NCBI RefSeq assembly: GCF_001678675.1
Contig: NZ_LZRN01000007.1
Coordinates: 1 to 64,000, forward strand
Source: Gelidibacter algens
GTDB lineage: Bacteria; Bacteroidota; Bacteroidia; Flavobacteriales; Flavobacteriaceae
DNA length: 64,000 nt
Direction of reading: 5' to 3'
Shown here in pieces: positions 34,756 through 42,930 of this stretch (positions are counted from its first letter, which is position 1; every line of letters begins with the position of its first letter). Under the pieces are notes generated by a model. The model ran no database searches. It worked only from the letters and a program-made list of their open reading frames with translations, and had not been told where the DNA came from. The translations under genes were made by a program, and so were the position numbers.

Positions 34756-35760
34756 TTATGGTACTTCAATTTCATTAACTATTTTGTTAATAATATCAAC
34801 AGAAGTAATGTTTTCCGCCTCAGCTTCGTAAGTAATCCCAATCCTGTGGCGCAGTACATCGTGCACAACCGCACGGACATCTTCAGGAATAACATAGCCA
34901 CGGCGTTTGATAAAGGCGTAGCATTTTGCTGCCACGGCTAAGTTAATACTACCACGTGGTGATGCACCAAAGGAAATTAATGGTTTTAAATCGGCAAGTT
35001 TATATTTTTCAGGATAACGCGTTGCAAAGATGATATCGAGAATATATTTTTCAATTTTCTCATCCATATATACTTCACGAACGGTTTTCTGTGCTCTTAA
35101 AATTTGTTCTACAGAAACCACAGCATTTACTTTTTCAAAAGCGCCTTTCATGTTGGCACGCATGATCAGTTGTTCTTCGTCCATTTTAGGATAATCGATA
35201 ACGGTTTTCAGCATAAAACGATCCACTTGCGCTTCAGGCAGTGGGTACGTTCCTTCCTGCTCAATCGGATTTTGAGTAGCCATGACCAAAAATGGTTTGT
35301 CAAGTATAAAGGTTTCATCACCAATGGTGACTTGCTTTTCCTGCATCGCTTCCAACAACGCCGACTGTACTTTGGCGGGCGCCCTGTTGATCTCATCTGC
35401 TAAGACAAAATTTGCGAAAATCGGTCCTTTTTTGATGGTAAAATCATTCACCTTCATGTTATAGATTAAGGTACCAACAACATCTGCAGGTAATAAATCT
35501 GGTGTAAATTGTATCCTACTGAACGTAGACTCAATAGCTTGAGATAAGGTGTTAATGGCCAATGTTTTTGCTAAACCTGGCACACCTTCCAACAAAATAT
35601 GGCCTTGTCCCAATAATCCAATCAGCAAGCGTTCAACCATGTATTTTTGGCCAACTATGACCTTGTTCATTTCAAAAGTAAGCAGATCAACAAAAGCACT
35701 TTCTCTTTCAATTTTCTCGTTAATGCTTTTGATATCAATTGTACCTGTATCTTCCATCAT
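34756..35760 (-). CDS. MoxR family AAA+ ATPase
   Basis: A 334-residue AAA+ ATPase of the MoxR family, first gene of the bat operon. Walker A is GVPGLAKT (LLEGVPGLAKTLAINTL), Walker B LADEINRAPAKVQSALLEAMQE, sensor 1 MATQNPIEQEGTYPLPEAQVDRF and the lid FGASPRGSINLAVAAKCYAF. MoxR proteins act as chaperones for VWA-domain partners, here DUF58/BatA/BatB. The operon runs moxR, DUF58, unnamed, batA, batB, batC, (four-helix bundle), batD, batE. Confidence 0.95.
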   Translation of the reverse strand: MMEDTGTIDIKSINEKIERESAFVDLLTFEMNKVIVGQKYMVERLLIGLLGQGHILLEGVPGLAKTLAINTLSQAIESTFSRIQFTPDLLPADVVGTLIYNMKVNDFTIKKGPIFANFVLADEINRAPAKVQSALLEAMQEKQVTIGDETFILDKPFLVMATQNPIEQEGTYPLPEAQVDRFMLKTVIDYPKMDEEQLIMRANMKGAFEKVNAVVSVEQILRAQKTVREVYMDEKIEKYILDIIFATRYPEKYKLADLKPLISFGASPRGSINLAVAAKCYAFIKRRGYVIPEDVRAVVHDVLRHRIGITYEAEAENITSVDIINKIVNEIEVP

Positions 35761-36052
35761 GTTTAGAATTTATTTTAGACTCAAATAGGGGTGTATTTTT
35801 TGAGTAGTGCAAATTGTTAAAATTTTTATTGGATTGCTGTTAATAATTGGTTAAAAGTTGCGGTCTAGTCATATAACAGCTACGCTTTTAATGTTATTTT
35901 AAGGAATCGAAATGGTTTTTGTAGCTTCTAGATTGGCAAGTTACATTTTTTTAGAAGCCTTCAAAATTGCTAACATTATTTCCTAACCAAAAATTATTTT
36001 AGGATTAATGCAGAATCCGACTGCAATTTGTCAGTTTTAAGTATTTTTAGGG
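35761..36052. other. Divergent promoter region of the bat operon and aldo/keto reductase
   Basis: 292 bases between divergent starts. The sequence is AT-rich without a clear reading frame, repeat or hairpin. Partial -7 matches occur on both strands but none fits TAnnTTTG exactly, so I do not mark a promoter. Confidence 0.35.
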
Positions 36053-36076
36053 ATGAATTTAATTTCAAAACCAATA

Positions 36077-36946
36077 ATGAGCACAAACTACTCCCGAATA
36101 ATTGCGGGCACCATGACGTGGGGACGTTGGGGAAAGCAACTGTCAACAAATGAGATGGTGGGTTTGATGCAGTTTTGTACAGAACAGGGCATCACCACTT
36201 TTGATCATGCGGATATTTATGGTGCTTATACCACGGAAGCTGAGTTTGGGAAAGCCTTTACTAAAAGTCGCATTAAACGCGAGAACATCCAGCTGATCAG
36301 TAAATGTGGCATTCAGTATCTTTCTGAAAACCGAAACAACACGGTAAAACACTATGATTACAGTAAGGACTACATTATCTGGTCTGTTGAAACGTCATTG
36401 AAACATTTACAAACAGAGTATTTGGACCTTTTGTTGCTGCATAGACCGAGCCCCTTAATGCAACCCGATGAAATTTCTGAAGCCATTGAGACTTTGAAGC
36501 ATCAGGGAAAAATCAGAAGTTTTGGGGTTTCTAATTTTACACCATCACAAATAGATTTGATTTCAAAAAACAGTGCTGTTGAAGTCAACCAAATCGAATT
36601 TTCTTTAACGCAACATACCGCCATGCATGATGGTAGTCTGGACCATATGTTATTGAACGGAACAACGCCAATGGCATGGTCGCCTTTGGGAACGGTATTT
36701 AAAAATGATGATGAACAACACAGGCGCATCCATAAGCAGTTGGATGAGTTAAAGGAAAAATATAATGCTACTGAAGATCAATTAGTACTCGCTTGGATTT
36801 TAAAACACCCAGCAAAAATACATCCTGTAGTAGGGACTACTACCAAAAAACGTTTGGAAAACGCCGTGAAAGCAGTAGCGATTGATTTAGAATTAGAAGA
36901 TTGGTTCTTGATTTTGGTGGCTTGTCAAGGGCATAAAGTGCCATAA
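36077..36946 (+). CDS. Aldo/keto reductase
   Basis: A cytoplasmic NADPH-dependent oxidoreductase of about 289 residues with a TIM-barrel fold. Motifs: IAGTMTWGRWGKQLS at the N-terminus, the catalytic Asp/Tyr segment TTFDHADIYGAYTTEAEFGKAF, LDLLLLHRPSPLMQPDEISEAIETLKHQGKIRSFGVSNFTP and the cofactor-binding C-terminal KIHPVVGTTTKKRLENAV. It is of the YdhF type. An ATG at 36053 would add 8 residues; the one at 36077 gives the family's usual N-terminus. Physiological substrate unknown. The SDR gene follows on the same strand. Confidence 0.93.
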   Translation: MSTNYSRIIAGTMTWGRWGKQLSTNEMVGLMQFCTEQGITTFDHADIYGAYTTEAEFGKAFTKSRIKRENIQLISKCGIQYLSENRNNTVKHYDYSKDYIIWSVETSLKHLQTEYLDLLLLHRPSPLMQPDEISEAIETLKHQGKIRSFGVSNFTPSQIDLISKNSAVEVNQIEFSLTQHTAMHDGSLDHMLLNGTTPMAWSPLGTVFKNDDEQHRRIHKQLDELKEKYNATEDQLVLAWILKHPAKIHPVVGTTTKKRLENAVKAVAIDLELEDWFLILVACQGHKVP

Positions 36947-36952
36947 GCCATC

Positions 36953-36978
36953 CTAAATCCTTCCCAGAGAGAGGGACT
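36953..36978. repeat. Short palindrome-like intergenic sequence
   Basis: CCTAAATCCTTCCC followed by AGAGAGAGGGACTT lies between the reductase and the SDR gene. It has the CTTCCC/GGGA symmetry of other palindromes in this window (49037-49062) but no exact copy here. Confidence 0.35.
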
Positions 36979-37001
36979 TATTATAAACTAAAAATTAAGA
37001 T

Positions 37002-37793
37002 ATGAATACAAAGAATTCTCCCCTCGTGGAAAACAAAGAGGGGCGAAAAACAGCATTAATTACAGGAGCTACCAGTGGTATTGGGCGCGCCACAGCACAT
37101 GAATTCGCAAAACAAGGCATCAATTTAATTTTGTGTGGCCGGCGTCAGGAACGTTTGGATGCCATTCAACATGACTTAGAAAAACAAGTGGATGTCCACA
37201 CTTTAAATTTTGATGTCCGCGATAAGAAAGCCACTTTTGAAGCTATTGAGTCGCTTCCAGAAAATTTTAAAACCATTGACATTTTAATCAATAACGCTGG
37301 CAATGCGCACGGATTGGACCCTATTCAAACGGGAGATACTGACGATTGGGATGCCATGATGGACATTAACGTGAAGGGATTGTTGTATGTCAGTAGAGCC
37401 ATCATTCCGCAAATGACCGAGCGTCAAACTGGGCAGATCATTAATATTGGTTCCTCCGCAGGAAAGGAAGTGTATCCAAAAGGGAATGTGTATTGCGCCA
37501 GTAAACATGCAGTTTTGGCCATTACAGAAGGGATGCGAATTGATTTGAATCCGTTTGGAATAAAAGTTGGTGCCATCAACCCAGGATTGGTAGAAACTGA
37601 ATTTTCGCAAGTTCGATTTAAAGGTGATACCCTTGCAGATAATGTCTATAAAGGTTTCAAAGCATTGCAACCGGAAGATATTGCAGACATCATTTATTTT
37701 GCTATTTCAAGACCTGCCCACGTGAATATTGCGGATATGTTGGTGTTACCAACTGCGCAGGCATCGTCAACGATCATCAAAAAAACGAATTGA
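37002..37793 (+). CDS. Short-chain dehydrogenase/reductase (SDR)
   Basis: A 263-residue classical SDR. Cofactor motif TGATSGIGRATAHEF, NNAGNAHG, the catalytic Ser-Tyr-Lys as INIGSSAGKEVYPKGNVYCASKHAV, and NPGLVETEF. It resembles YdfG-type 3-hydroxy acid (serine) dehydrogenases. The first 14 residues (MNTKNSPLVENKEG) are unusual: classical members start directly with KTALITGATSG. The extra DNA is a CCCCTC...GAGGGG palindrome (37020-37043), so the N-terminus has probably been extended by a repeat. Likely co-transcribed with the aldo/keto reductase. Confidence 0.92.
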   Translation: MNTKNSPLVENKEGRKTALITGATSGIGRATAHEFAKQGINLILCGRRQERLDAIQHDLEKQVDVHTLNFDVRDKKATFEAIESLPENFKTIDILINNAGNAHGLDPIQTGDTDDWDAMMDINVKGLLYVSRAIIPQMTERQTGQIINIGSSAGKEVYPKGNVYCASKHAVLAITEGMRIDLNPFGIKVGAINPGLVETEFSQVRFKGDTLADNVYKGFKALQPEDIADIIYFAISRPAHVNIADMLVLPTAQASSTIIKKTN

Positions 37794-37840
37794 ATTGTGG
37801 ATATTATCTAGTGTGAATTTTTATTAATAATTGGACCATT

Positions 37841-38230
37841 ATGGCACACTTTAGTTCATTTGAAGATTTGGTGGTTTATAAGGAAGCAACACTGTTTTGT
37901 GATGCCATTTGGCTTATAATGTGCACTACACCCCTACAGAAGGATTATAAGTTAAGAGAACAGATTAATGGTTCTTCAGGGTCCATAATGGATAACATTG
38001 CAGAAGGTTTTGGAAGAGGTGGAAATAAAGAGTTCATTATGTTTTTAGGATTTTCAAGAGGGTCCTGTACCGAGTCAAAGGCTCAACTTTTACGTGCTTA
38101 CAGGAGAGCGCATATTTCTGAAGAAACATATCATTCCCTCAATATCAAAGCTCAAAATCTTATTGATCAACTTTCAAAATTTATCAATTACCTCAAAAAA
38201 TCGGAGCGCAGAGGTTCGAAATTTGATTAA
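37841..38230 (+). CDS. Four-helix-bundle protein (IVP/S23 family), second copy
   Basis: A 129-residue helical protein with the family's best-conserved core, REQINGSSGSIMDNIAEGFGRGGNKEF, followed by LGFSRGSCTESKAQLLRAYRR. This marks the 23S rRNA intervening-sequence-protein class, although no rRNA is near. It is only distantly like the copy at 28393-28770, so they are not a recent duplication. A 45-bp tandem array begins about 70 bases downstream. Function unknown. Confidence 0.92.
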   Translation: MAHFSSFEDLVVYKEATLFCDAIWLIMCTTPLQKDYKLREQINGSSGSIMDNIAEGFGRGGNKEFIMFLGFSRGSCTESKAQLLRAYRRAHISEETYHSLNIKAQNLIDQLSKFINYLKKSERRGSKFD

Positions 38231-38303
38231 ATTTAAAATTGCGCCAGATCGTAGGATCAAAAATAAATACCACTAATAAATAATAGTAAAAGGAGAGAAT
38301 AAT

Positions 38304-38472
38304 AATAAACAATATCAATAATTAATAGTCAATAGTCACAAGATTAAGAATAAACAATATCGTTAAATAATAGTCAATACCCACGAGAGTAAGAATAATC
38401 AATATCAATAAATAATAGTCATTGCCCACAAGAGTAAGAATAAAAAATAGCAATAAATAATAAATAATTACA
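38304..38472. repeat. 45-bp tandem repeat array
   Basis: Three full 45-bp units (38304-38348, 38349-38393, 38394-38438) and a partial fourth. Unit ends in ...CACAAGAGTAAG or variants; units begin AATAAACAATATC or similar. A degenerate earlier copy is visible near 38261-38303. Each unit itself breaks into six 7-mers plus three bases (for example AATAGTC, AATAGTC, ACAAGAT, TAAGAAT). It lies directly before the AlbA-type gene. Confidence 0.9.
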
Positions 38473-38477
38473 TCCAA

Positions 38478-39611
38478 TTGATCAACAAACGCCTCCTCAT
38501 AAAAAACCTTTTAGCTCACAATGATGAGAACAGCTTTTATGACAAAAAGCGTCAGATTGATATTGGGGAAAAAGAGGGGAAAGCCAAATTTTTAAAGCAT
38601 GTTTGTGCGTTGGCAAATAGTAACCCGAAGAACAATTCTTATATTGTTATTGGGGTAGAAGACGATGACAATAGCATTAAAGGTGTCGATTTTTTTGATG
38701 ATAGTAAAATTCAAAATCTCATCAACGCCTATTTGACCAATCCGCCAATTGTGCAGTATGAAAATATTCCGTTTCCGCATTTACCTGATGACAAAGTGGT
38801 GGGTTTGGTGACCATTAGGCCTATTGATGGTTTGACATCTCTAAGAAAAAATATTTGGAAGTATTATGGTGGCTCCGTGTTTTTTAGGGATGGCAGTATG
38901 AGCATGCCCAAGGTTTTTGAGGTAAAAATAAGAGATGTCAATTCAAAAATTGTGGAGGCCATTGAGAACCATTCTCAAAATAATATAAAACATACACTCG
39001 ACGGCGTTTTTGATTTTTTAAGTAAGCGAAAAGATTACCATCCCCAATATAAAGTATTCAAAGAATATTTTGTGCTCTGTTGGGCAGGACAGAAAAAAGT
39101 CCAGCAAGAGGAAACATTATATAGTCGTGTAGATATTGAATTGATCAATGAACAGGTAAGACTCTTTTTTTCTACTTTAGATGAGGTGACAATTCGCTAT
39201 GACGAGGACTCTTTTAATATGGTAGAATATGTGAGTTTAGGATTGAATAACGCTTATAAATATTACCCGTTGGAAGAAACCCGGATACGGTTTGGCAATA
39301 ATGCCACCTATCAAATTGAAACGGAGTTGCTTTTTGAAGCGCCCCAATTTGATAAAAAAGTACTGCACCACATCTATAATACCAACAATGCTATTATAGA
39401 CAAACTGAAAAAAGGTTTGACACTCGATACTAGTGAAATACAAGATCTGAAAAACTTGCCGGCCACCTATCTCATCTGTTATTTTAATTTATTCCATGAT
39501 GCCGTTGATAAACTCAATGAGGCCAAACCTTACTTAAAAGAGTATGGTGAAGTCGTTTATAAAAATTACAAGGAGACCATTCGGATTTTAAGAAAAATGA
39601 AATACAGTTAA
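38478..39611 (+). CDS. AlbA/Schlafen-type putative DNA-binding protein
   Basis: A 377-residue soluble protein. Residues about 20-150 match the AlbA_2 (Schlafen-like, divergent AAA-4) domain: KRQIDIGEKEGKAKFLKHVCALANSN, SYIVIGVEDDDNSIKGVDFFDDSKIQNLI and the FFRDGSMSMP end. The C-terminal 220 residues are mainly helical without a known motif. Start is a TTG at 38478, right after the tandem array; no ATG fits. Proteins with this domain may act in defence, transcription or nucleic-acid cleavage, none shown here. Confidence 0.8.
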   Translation: MINKRLLIKNLLAHNDENSFYDKKRQIDIGEKEGKAKFLKHVCALANSNPKNNSYIVIGVEDDDNSIKGVDFFDDSKIQNLINAYLTNPPIVQYENIPFPHLPDDKVVGLVTIRPIDGLTSLRKNIWKYYGGSVFFRDGSMSMPKVFEVKIRDVNSKIVEAIENHSQNNIKHTLDGVFDFLSKRKDYHPQYKVFKEYFVLCWAGQKKVQQEETLYSRVDIELINEQVRLFFSTLDEVTIRYDEDSFNMVEYVSLGLNNAYKYYPLEETRIRFGNNATYQIETELLFEAPQFDKKVLHHIYNTNNAIIDKLKKGLTLDTSEIQDLKNLPATYLICYFNLFHDAVDKLNEAKPYLKEYGEVVYKNYKETIRILRKMKYS

Positions 39612-39754
39612 TTGAGTACCGTTTTTAGATTTGGCAAGGGTGATTTTTTAGTGCAAACTACCATTCATACAGGTTTATTGACCAATTATAGTTTTTTGTA
39701 AGGAGTTCCAAAAAAATATAGCATTTTTACTGTGCTATTAATCATTTAAATACC

Positions 39755-39801
39755 ATCCTGCTTCTCCCGATACTAATTCGGCATTGAGGCAGGATTTTTT
39801 T
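39755..39801 (+). terminator. Rho-independent terminator
   Basis: ATCCTGC (39755-39761) pairs with GCAGGAT (39789-39795), with a smaller CCGA/TCGG helix inside the loop, and is followed by a run of seven T. It lies 145 bases after the AlbA-type gene. Confidence 0.6.
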
Positions 39802-39853
39802 ATGTAGACACAAATTTCACCAAGAAGCACTAACGGCGCAATCGAAAAGTATT

Positions 39854-39970
39854 AAAATTTGGAGCTTTTCAATTGGAATTTTATCAGACACTCCTGAAGT
39901 TTTCGGAACTTAGATTTGTACAATGATATTCTAAATTGATTTGGAATTTGGAGCTTCATATTTGAAATTT
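39854..39970. repeat. Heptad repeat tracts (GGAATTT type) before fbp
   Basis: Two tracts: AAAATTT, GGAGCTT, TTCAATT, GGAATTT (39854-39881) and TTGATTT, GGAATTT, GGAGCTT, CATATTT, GAAATTT (39936-39970). Both are in the same orientation and share the units GGAGCTT and GGAATTT. The second tract ends a few bases before the fbp stop. Confidence 0.62.
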
Positions 39971-39974
39971 TACG

Positions 39975-40979
39975 CTAGGCATTTCTAATAAACTCCTCGC
40001 ATTTTTCAACCATATTTTTGCTTCCGCAAACAAAAGGCACACGTTCATGCAATTCAGTAGGTTGGAGGTCCAAAATACGGTGCACGCCATCACTTGCTTT
40101 TCCGTTGGCTTGTTCCGCCAAAAATGCCATGGGATTACACTCATACAGCAAACGTAATTTCCCCTTAGAGTCTAGAGAACATTTGGGATATAAATAGATG
40201 CCACCCTTAATCATATTTCTATGAAAATCAGATACCAAAGAGCCGATATAACGGGACGTATAAGGTCTATCCCCTTCTTCCATTTGGCAATATTTGATAT
40301 AATTTTTAATGCCCTGCGGAAAGTGGATGTAATTTCCTTCATTAACCGAGTAAATACGGCCATCTTCAGGAAACTGCATATTGGGATGTGAGAGATAAAA
40401 CGTTCCAATGGCCGGGTTGAGCGTAAAGCCGTTGACCCCGGCGCCAGTGGTGTACACAAGCATTGTTGAGGTACCATAAACCACATAGCCAGCAGCTACT
40501 TGCTGGTGACCTGGTTGTAAAAAATCGGCAATGGTTACAGGAGTTCCTAAAGGGGTAACACGTCTGTAAATCGAGAATATGGTCCCCACAGAAACATTGA
40601 CATCAATATTTGAGGAGCCGTCCAAAGGATCAATAAGCACTACATACTTGTTCTGATTGTTTTCATCCTGACTGTTTATGGATATAAAATCATCTTCTTC
40701 TTCACTCGCAATACCACACACAATATTTCTGTTGGTCATGGTCTGGATAAACTTTTCATTGGCGTAAACATCTAATTTCTGCTGACTTTCACCCTGAATG
40801 TTGATTTCTCCTGCCGAGCCAATAATGTCCACTAATCCGGCTTTATTGACTTCGTAATTTACTACTTTTGCTGCCAATCTTATAGAGTTGATCAAGCTTG
40901 AAAGTTCACCTGATGAATATTTGAAAGCAGCTTGGTTTTCAATGATAAATTCACCTAGAGTTTGATGTTTGCGAAACAT
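39975..40979 (-). CDS. fbp: Fructose-1,6-bisphosphatase class I
   Basis: Removes the 1-phosphate of fructose-1,6-bisphosphate in gluconeogenesis; cytoplasmic, Mg-dependent. About 334 residues. Metal and substrate motifs: [33 protein letters not shown], and [24 protein letters not shown]-terminal [24 protein letters not shown] is typical. I chose ATG 40979 ([12 protein letters not shown]) rather than the in-frame upstream start at 41024, which adds 15 residues foreign to the family. Confidence 0.96.
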   Translation of the reverse strand: MFRKHQTLGEFIIENQAAFKYSSGELSSLINSIRLAAKVVNYEVNKAGLVDIIGSAGEINIQGESQQKLDVYANEKFIQTMTNRNIVCGIASEEEDDFISINSQDENNQNKYVVLIDPLDGSSNIDVNVSVGTIFSIYRRVTPLGTPVTIADFLQPGHQQVAAGYVVYGTSTMLVYTTGAGVNGFTLNPAIGTFYLSHPNMQFPEDGRIYSVNEGNYIHFPQGIKNYIKYCQMEEGDRPYTSRYIGSLVSDFHRNMIKGGIYLYPKCSLDSKGKLRLLYECNPMAFLAEQANGKASDGVHRILDLQPTELHERVPFVCGSKNMVEKCEEFIRNA

Positions 40980-41075
40980 GAAGTGTTTTAAATTTGTTTT
41001 TGCAAATATCGTTTTTTTTACCAAACTACATCGATTTCGCTAAACTTTAATGGCTTTATTTTTGACAGTTTGCGT

Positions 41076-41083
41076 TATATTTG
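41076..41083 (+). promoter_or_regulatory. -7 box (TATATTTG) for the GNAT-aspartokinase unit
   Basis: Exact TAnnTTTG match 18 bases before the GNAT ATG. Confidence 0.5.
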
Positions 41084-41101
41084 AAGAGAATTTTTTAAAA
41101 A

Positions 41102-41596
41102 ATGGATGTCAACATAAGAAAGGCTGTTGTACAAGATATGCCTCAAGTACTTGATTTAATTAGAGAATTGGCGGTTTTTGAAAGAGAACCTGATGCCGTT
41201 GAAATCACAATTTCAGATTTGCAAAATGATGGCTTTGGAAAGCATCCTGCTTTTGAGTGCTTTGTAGCAGAAGTGGATGGAAAAGTAGAAGGCATTGCCT
41301 TGGTTTATAACCGTTATTCCACATGGAAGGGTAGGGTGTTGCATTTGGAAGATTTAATTGTGAGCCAAAAAATGCGTGGTAGTGGTTTAGGATCTGCATT
41401 GTTGGATGAAGTTGTACGTTATGGCAGCCAATTGGGTGTGAAACGAATTTGTTGGGAAGTCTTGGACTGGAATGAACCAGCTATCGGCTTCTATCAAAAG
41501 AAAGGTGCTGATGTTAAACGCGATTGGGATGTGGTGCATCTAAATGAAATCGGAATTAAAAATTATTTAGATACATTAGACGATGCACGTATTTAA
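41102..41596 (+). CDS. GNAT family N-acetyltransferase
   Basis: A 164-residue acetyl-CoA-dependent acetyltransferase. The sequence VNIRKAVVQDMPQVLDLIRELAVFEREPDAVE and the acetyl-CoA loop VSQKMRGSGLGSALLDEVVRYG resemble the spermidine/diamine acetyltransferase-like branch of GNAT proteins. The end WEVLDWNEPAIGFYQKKGADVKRDW is also typical. Substrate unknown. Its last 14 bases overlap the start of the aspartokinase gene, so the two are translationally coupled. Confidence 0.92.
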   Translation: MDVNIRKAVVQDMPQVLDLIRELAVFEREPDAVEITISDLQNDGFGKHPAFECFVAEVDGKVEGIALVYNRYSTWKGRVLHLEDLIVSQKMRGSGLGSALLDEVVRYGSQLGVKRICWEVLDWNEPAIGFYQKKGADVKRDWDVVHLNEIGIKNYLDTLDDARI

Positions 41597-42842
41597 ATTT
41601 GGAGGTGCGTCTGTTAGGGATGCTGTAGGTGTCAAAAACTTAGAAGCAGTCCTTAATAAAGTGGGTTATGACAATACCCTAATCGTTATTTCTGCCATGG
41701 GAAAAACTACCAACGCCCTAGAAACGGTGGTTGGTAATTATTTCAATACCAAAAGTGAATTACAAAGTTCAATCCAAGACGTCAAAAAATTCCATAATGC
41801 TATTTTATTGGATCTTTTTGATACCGGACCAGAAGAATCACATCCAGTTTTTAAAAAAGTATCCCTTCTATTTGATGAGTTGCGAAGCTTTTTTGACCGA
41901 AATAAATCGCCAGACTACAATTTTGTGTACGACCAGGTTATTGGGTATGGGGAGTTGGTCTCTACGCTTATTGTGAGTGAATATCTCAATATGGTGGGAA
42001 TCAGGAATAGGTGGTTGGATGTGCGTGAGTATATCAAAACTGATAATTATTACAGACGTGCCAATGTGAATTGGGAAGCCACCCAAGCAGCCATAAGTTC
42101 TAAATTAAATACCTCTGTTTTAAATATTACGCAAGGTTTTTTGGGAAGCGATGCCAATAATTTCACGACCACTTTAGGGCGTGAAGGTAGTGATTACACC
42201 GCTGCCATTTTAGCGTATTGCCTCAATGCAGAACAGGTAACCATCTGGAAGGATGTTCCAGGCGTTCTAAATGCTGATCCACGTTATTTTGAAAATGCGC
42301 AGTTGCTCAATAGAATCTCGTATCGTGAAGCTATTGAGTTGGCATTTTATGGCGCCTCTGTCATTCACCCTAAAACGTTGCAACCTTTACAACAAAAGGA
42401 AATCCCGTTATTCGTAAAATCATTTCAGCATCCTGAAAAGGCAGGTACTATGGTAGGAAAAGGATCAGGGATTGAGCCCTTGGTACCGTGTTTTATAGTC
42501 AAGAAAAATCAGGTGCTGATTTCTTTGTCGTCCTTAGATTTTTCATACATCGTAGAGGAGAATATCAGTGAGATTTTTAAATTATTGCATTTATACAAAA
42601 TGAAGGTGGATGTCATCCAAAATTCTGCTATCAGTTTCTCTGTATGTGTAGATAATGTGTATAACAATTTACCTAATTTACTACAACACTTAAAGGCAAA
42701 ATTCAAGGTCACCTGCCATGAAGATGTATCCTTATACACCATTAGGCACTATAATTTGGAGGCTATAGCACAATTGGAAGTTGATAAAACCATACTGTTA
42801 AAGCAGTTGACGCAAGAAACAGTTCAAATGGTTACGCAATAG
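41583..42842 (+). CDS. Aspartate kinase
   Basis: Phosphorylates L-aspartate, the first step toward lysine, threonine and methionine. At 419 residues it is monofunctional. Motifs: VFKFGGASVRDA at the N-terminus, TLGREGSDYTAAILA, VTIWKDVPGVLNADPRYF and ASVIHPKTLQPL. Two degenerate ACT domains follow from about residue 295 (VLISLSSLDFSYIVEENISEIFKLLHLYKMKVDVIQNSAISFSVCVDN), presumably for feedback by lysine or threonine. It starts inside the end of the GNAT gene. Confidence 0.94.
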   Translation: MHVFKFGGASVRDAVGVKNLEAVLNKVGYDNTLIVISAMGKTTNALETVVGNYFNTKSELQSSIQDVKKFHNAILLDLFDTGPEESHPVFKKVSLLFDELRSFFDRNKSPDYNFVYDQVIGYGELVSTLIVSEYLNMVGIRNRWLDVREYIKTDNYYRRANVNWEATQAAISSKLNTSVLNITQGFLGSDANNFTTTLGREGSDYTAAILAYCLNAEQVTIWKDVPGVLNADPRYFENAQLLNRISYREAIELAFYGASVIHPKTLQPLQQKEIPLFVKSFQHPEKAGTMVGKGSGIEPLVPCFIVKKNQVLISLSSLDFSYIVEENISEIFKLLHLYKMKVDVIQNSAISFSVCVDNVYNNLPNLLQHLKAKFKVTCHEDVSLYTIRHYNLEAIAQLEVDKTILLKQLTQETVQMVTQ

Positions 42843-42930
42843 TTTTTCAGTGAGCATCATTGTTTGAAAAGTTCGGTCTGGGCATTAGCACAGATGAGAT
42901 TTGATAAAAAAATTGATTAGGTTTGTAGCC

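Noticed and set aside
38304-38472. CRISPR array
   Set aside because: Repeats are contiguous 45-bp units without unique spacers, and no cas gene is near.
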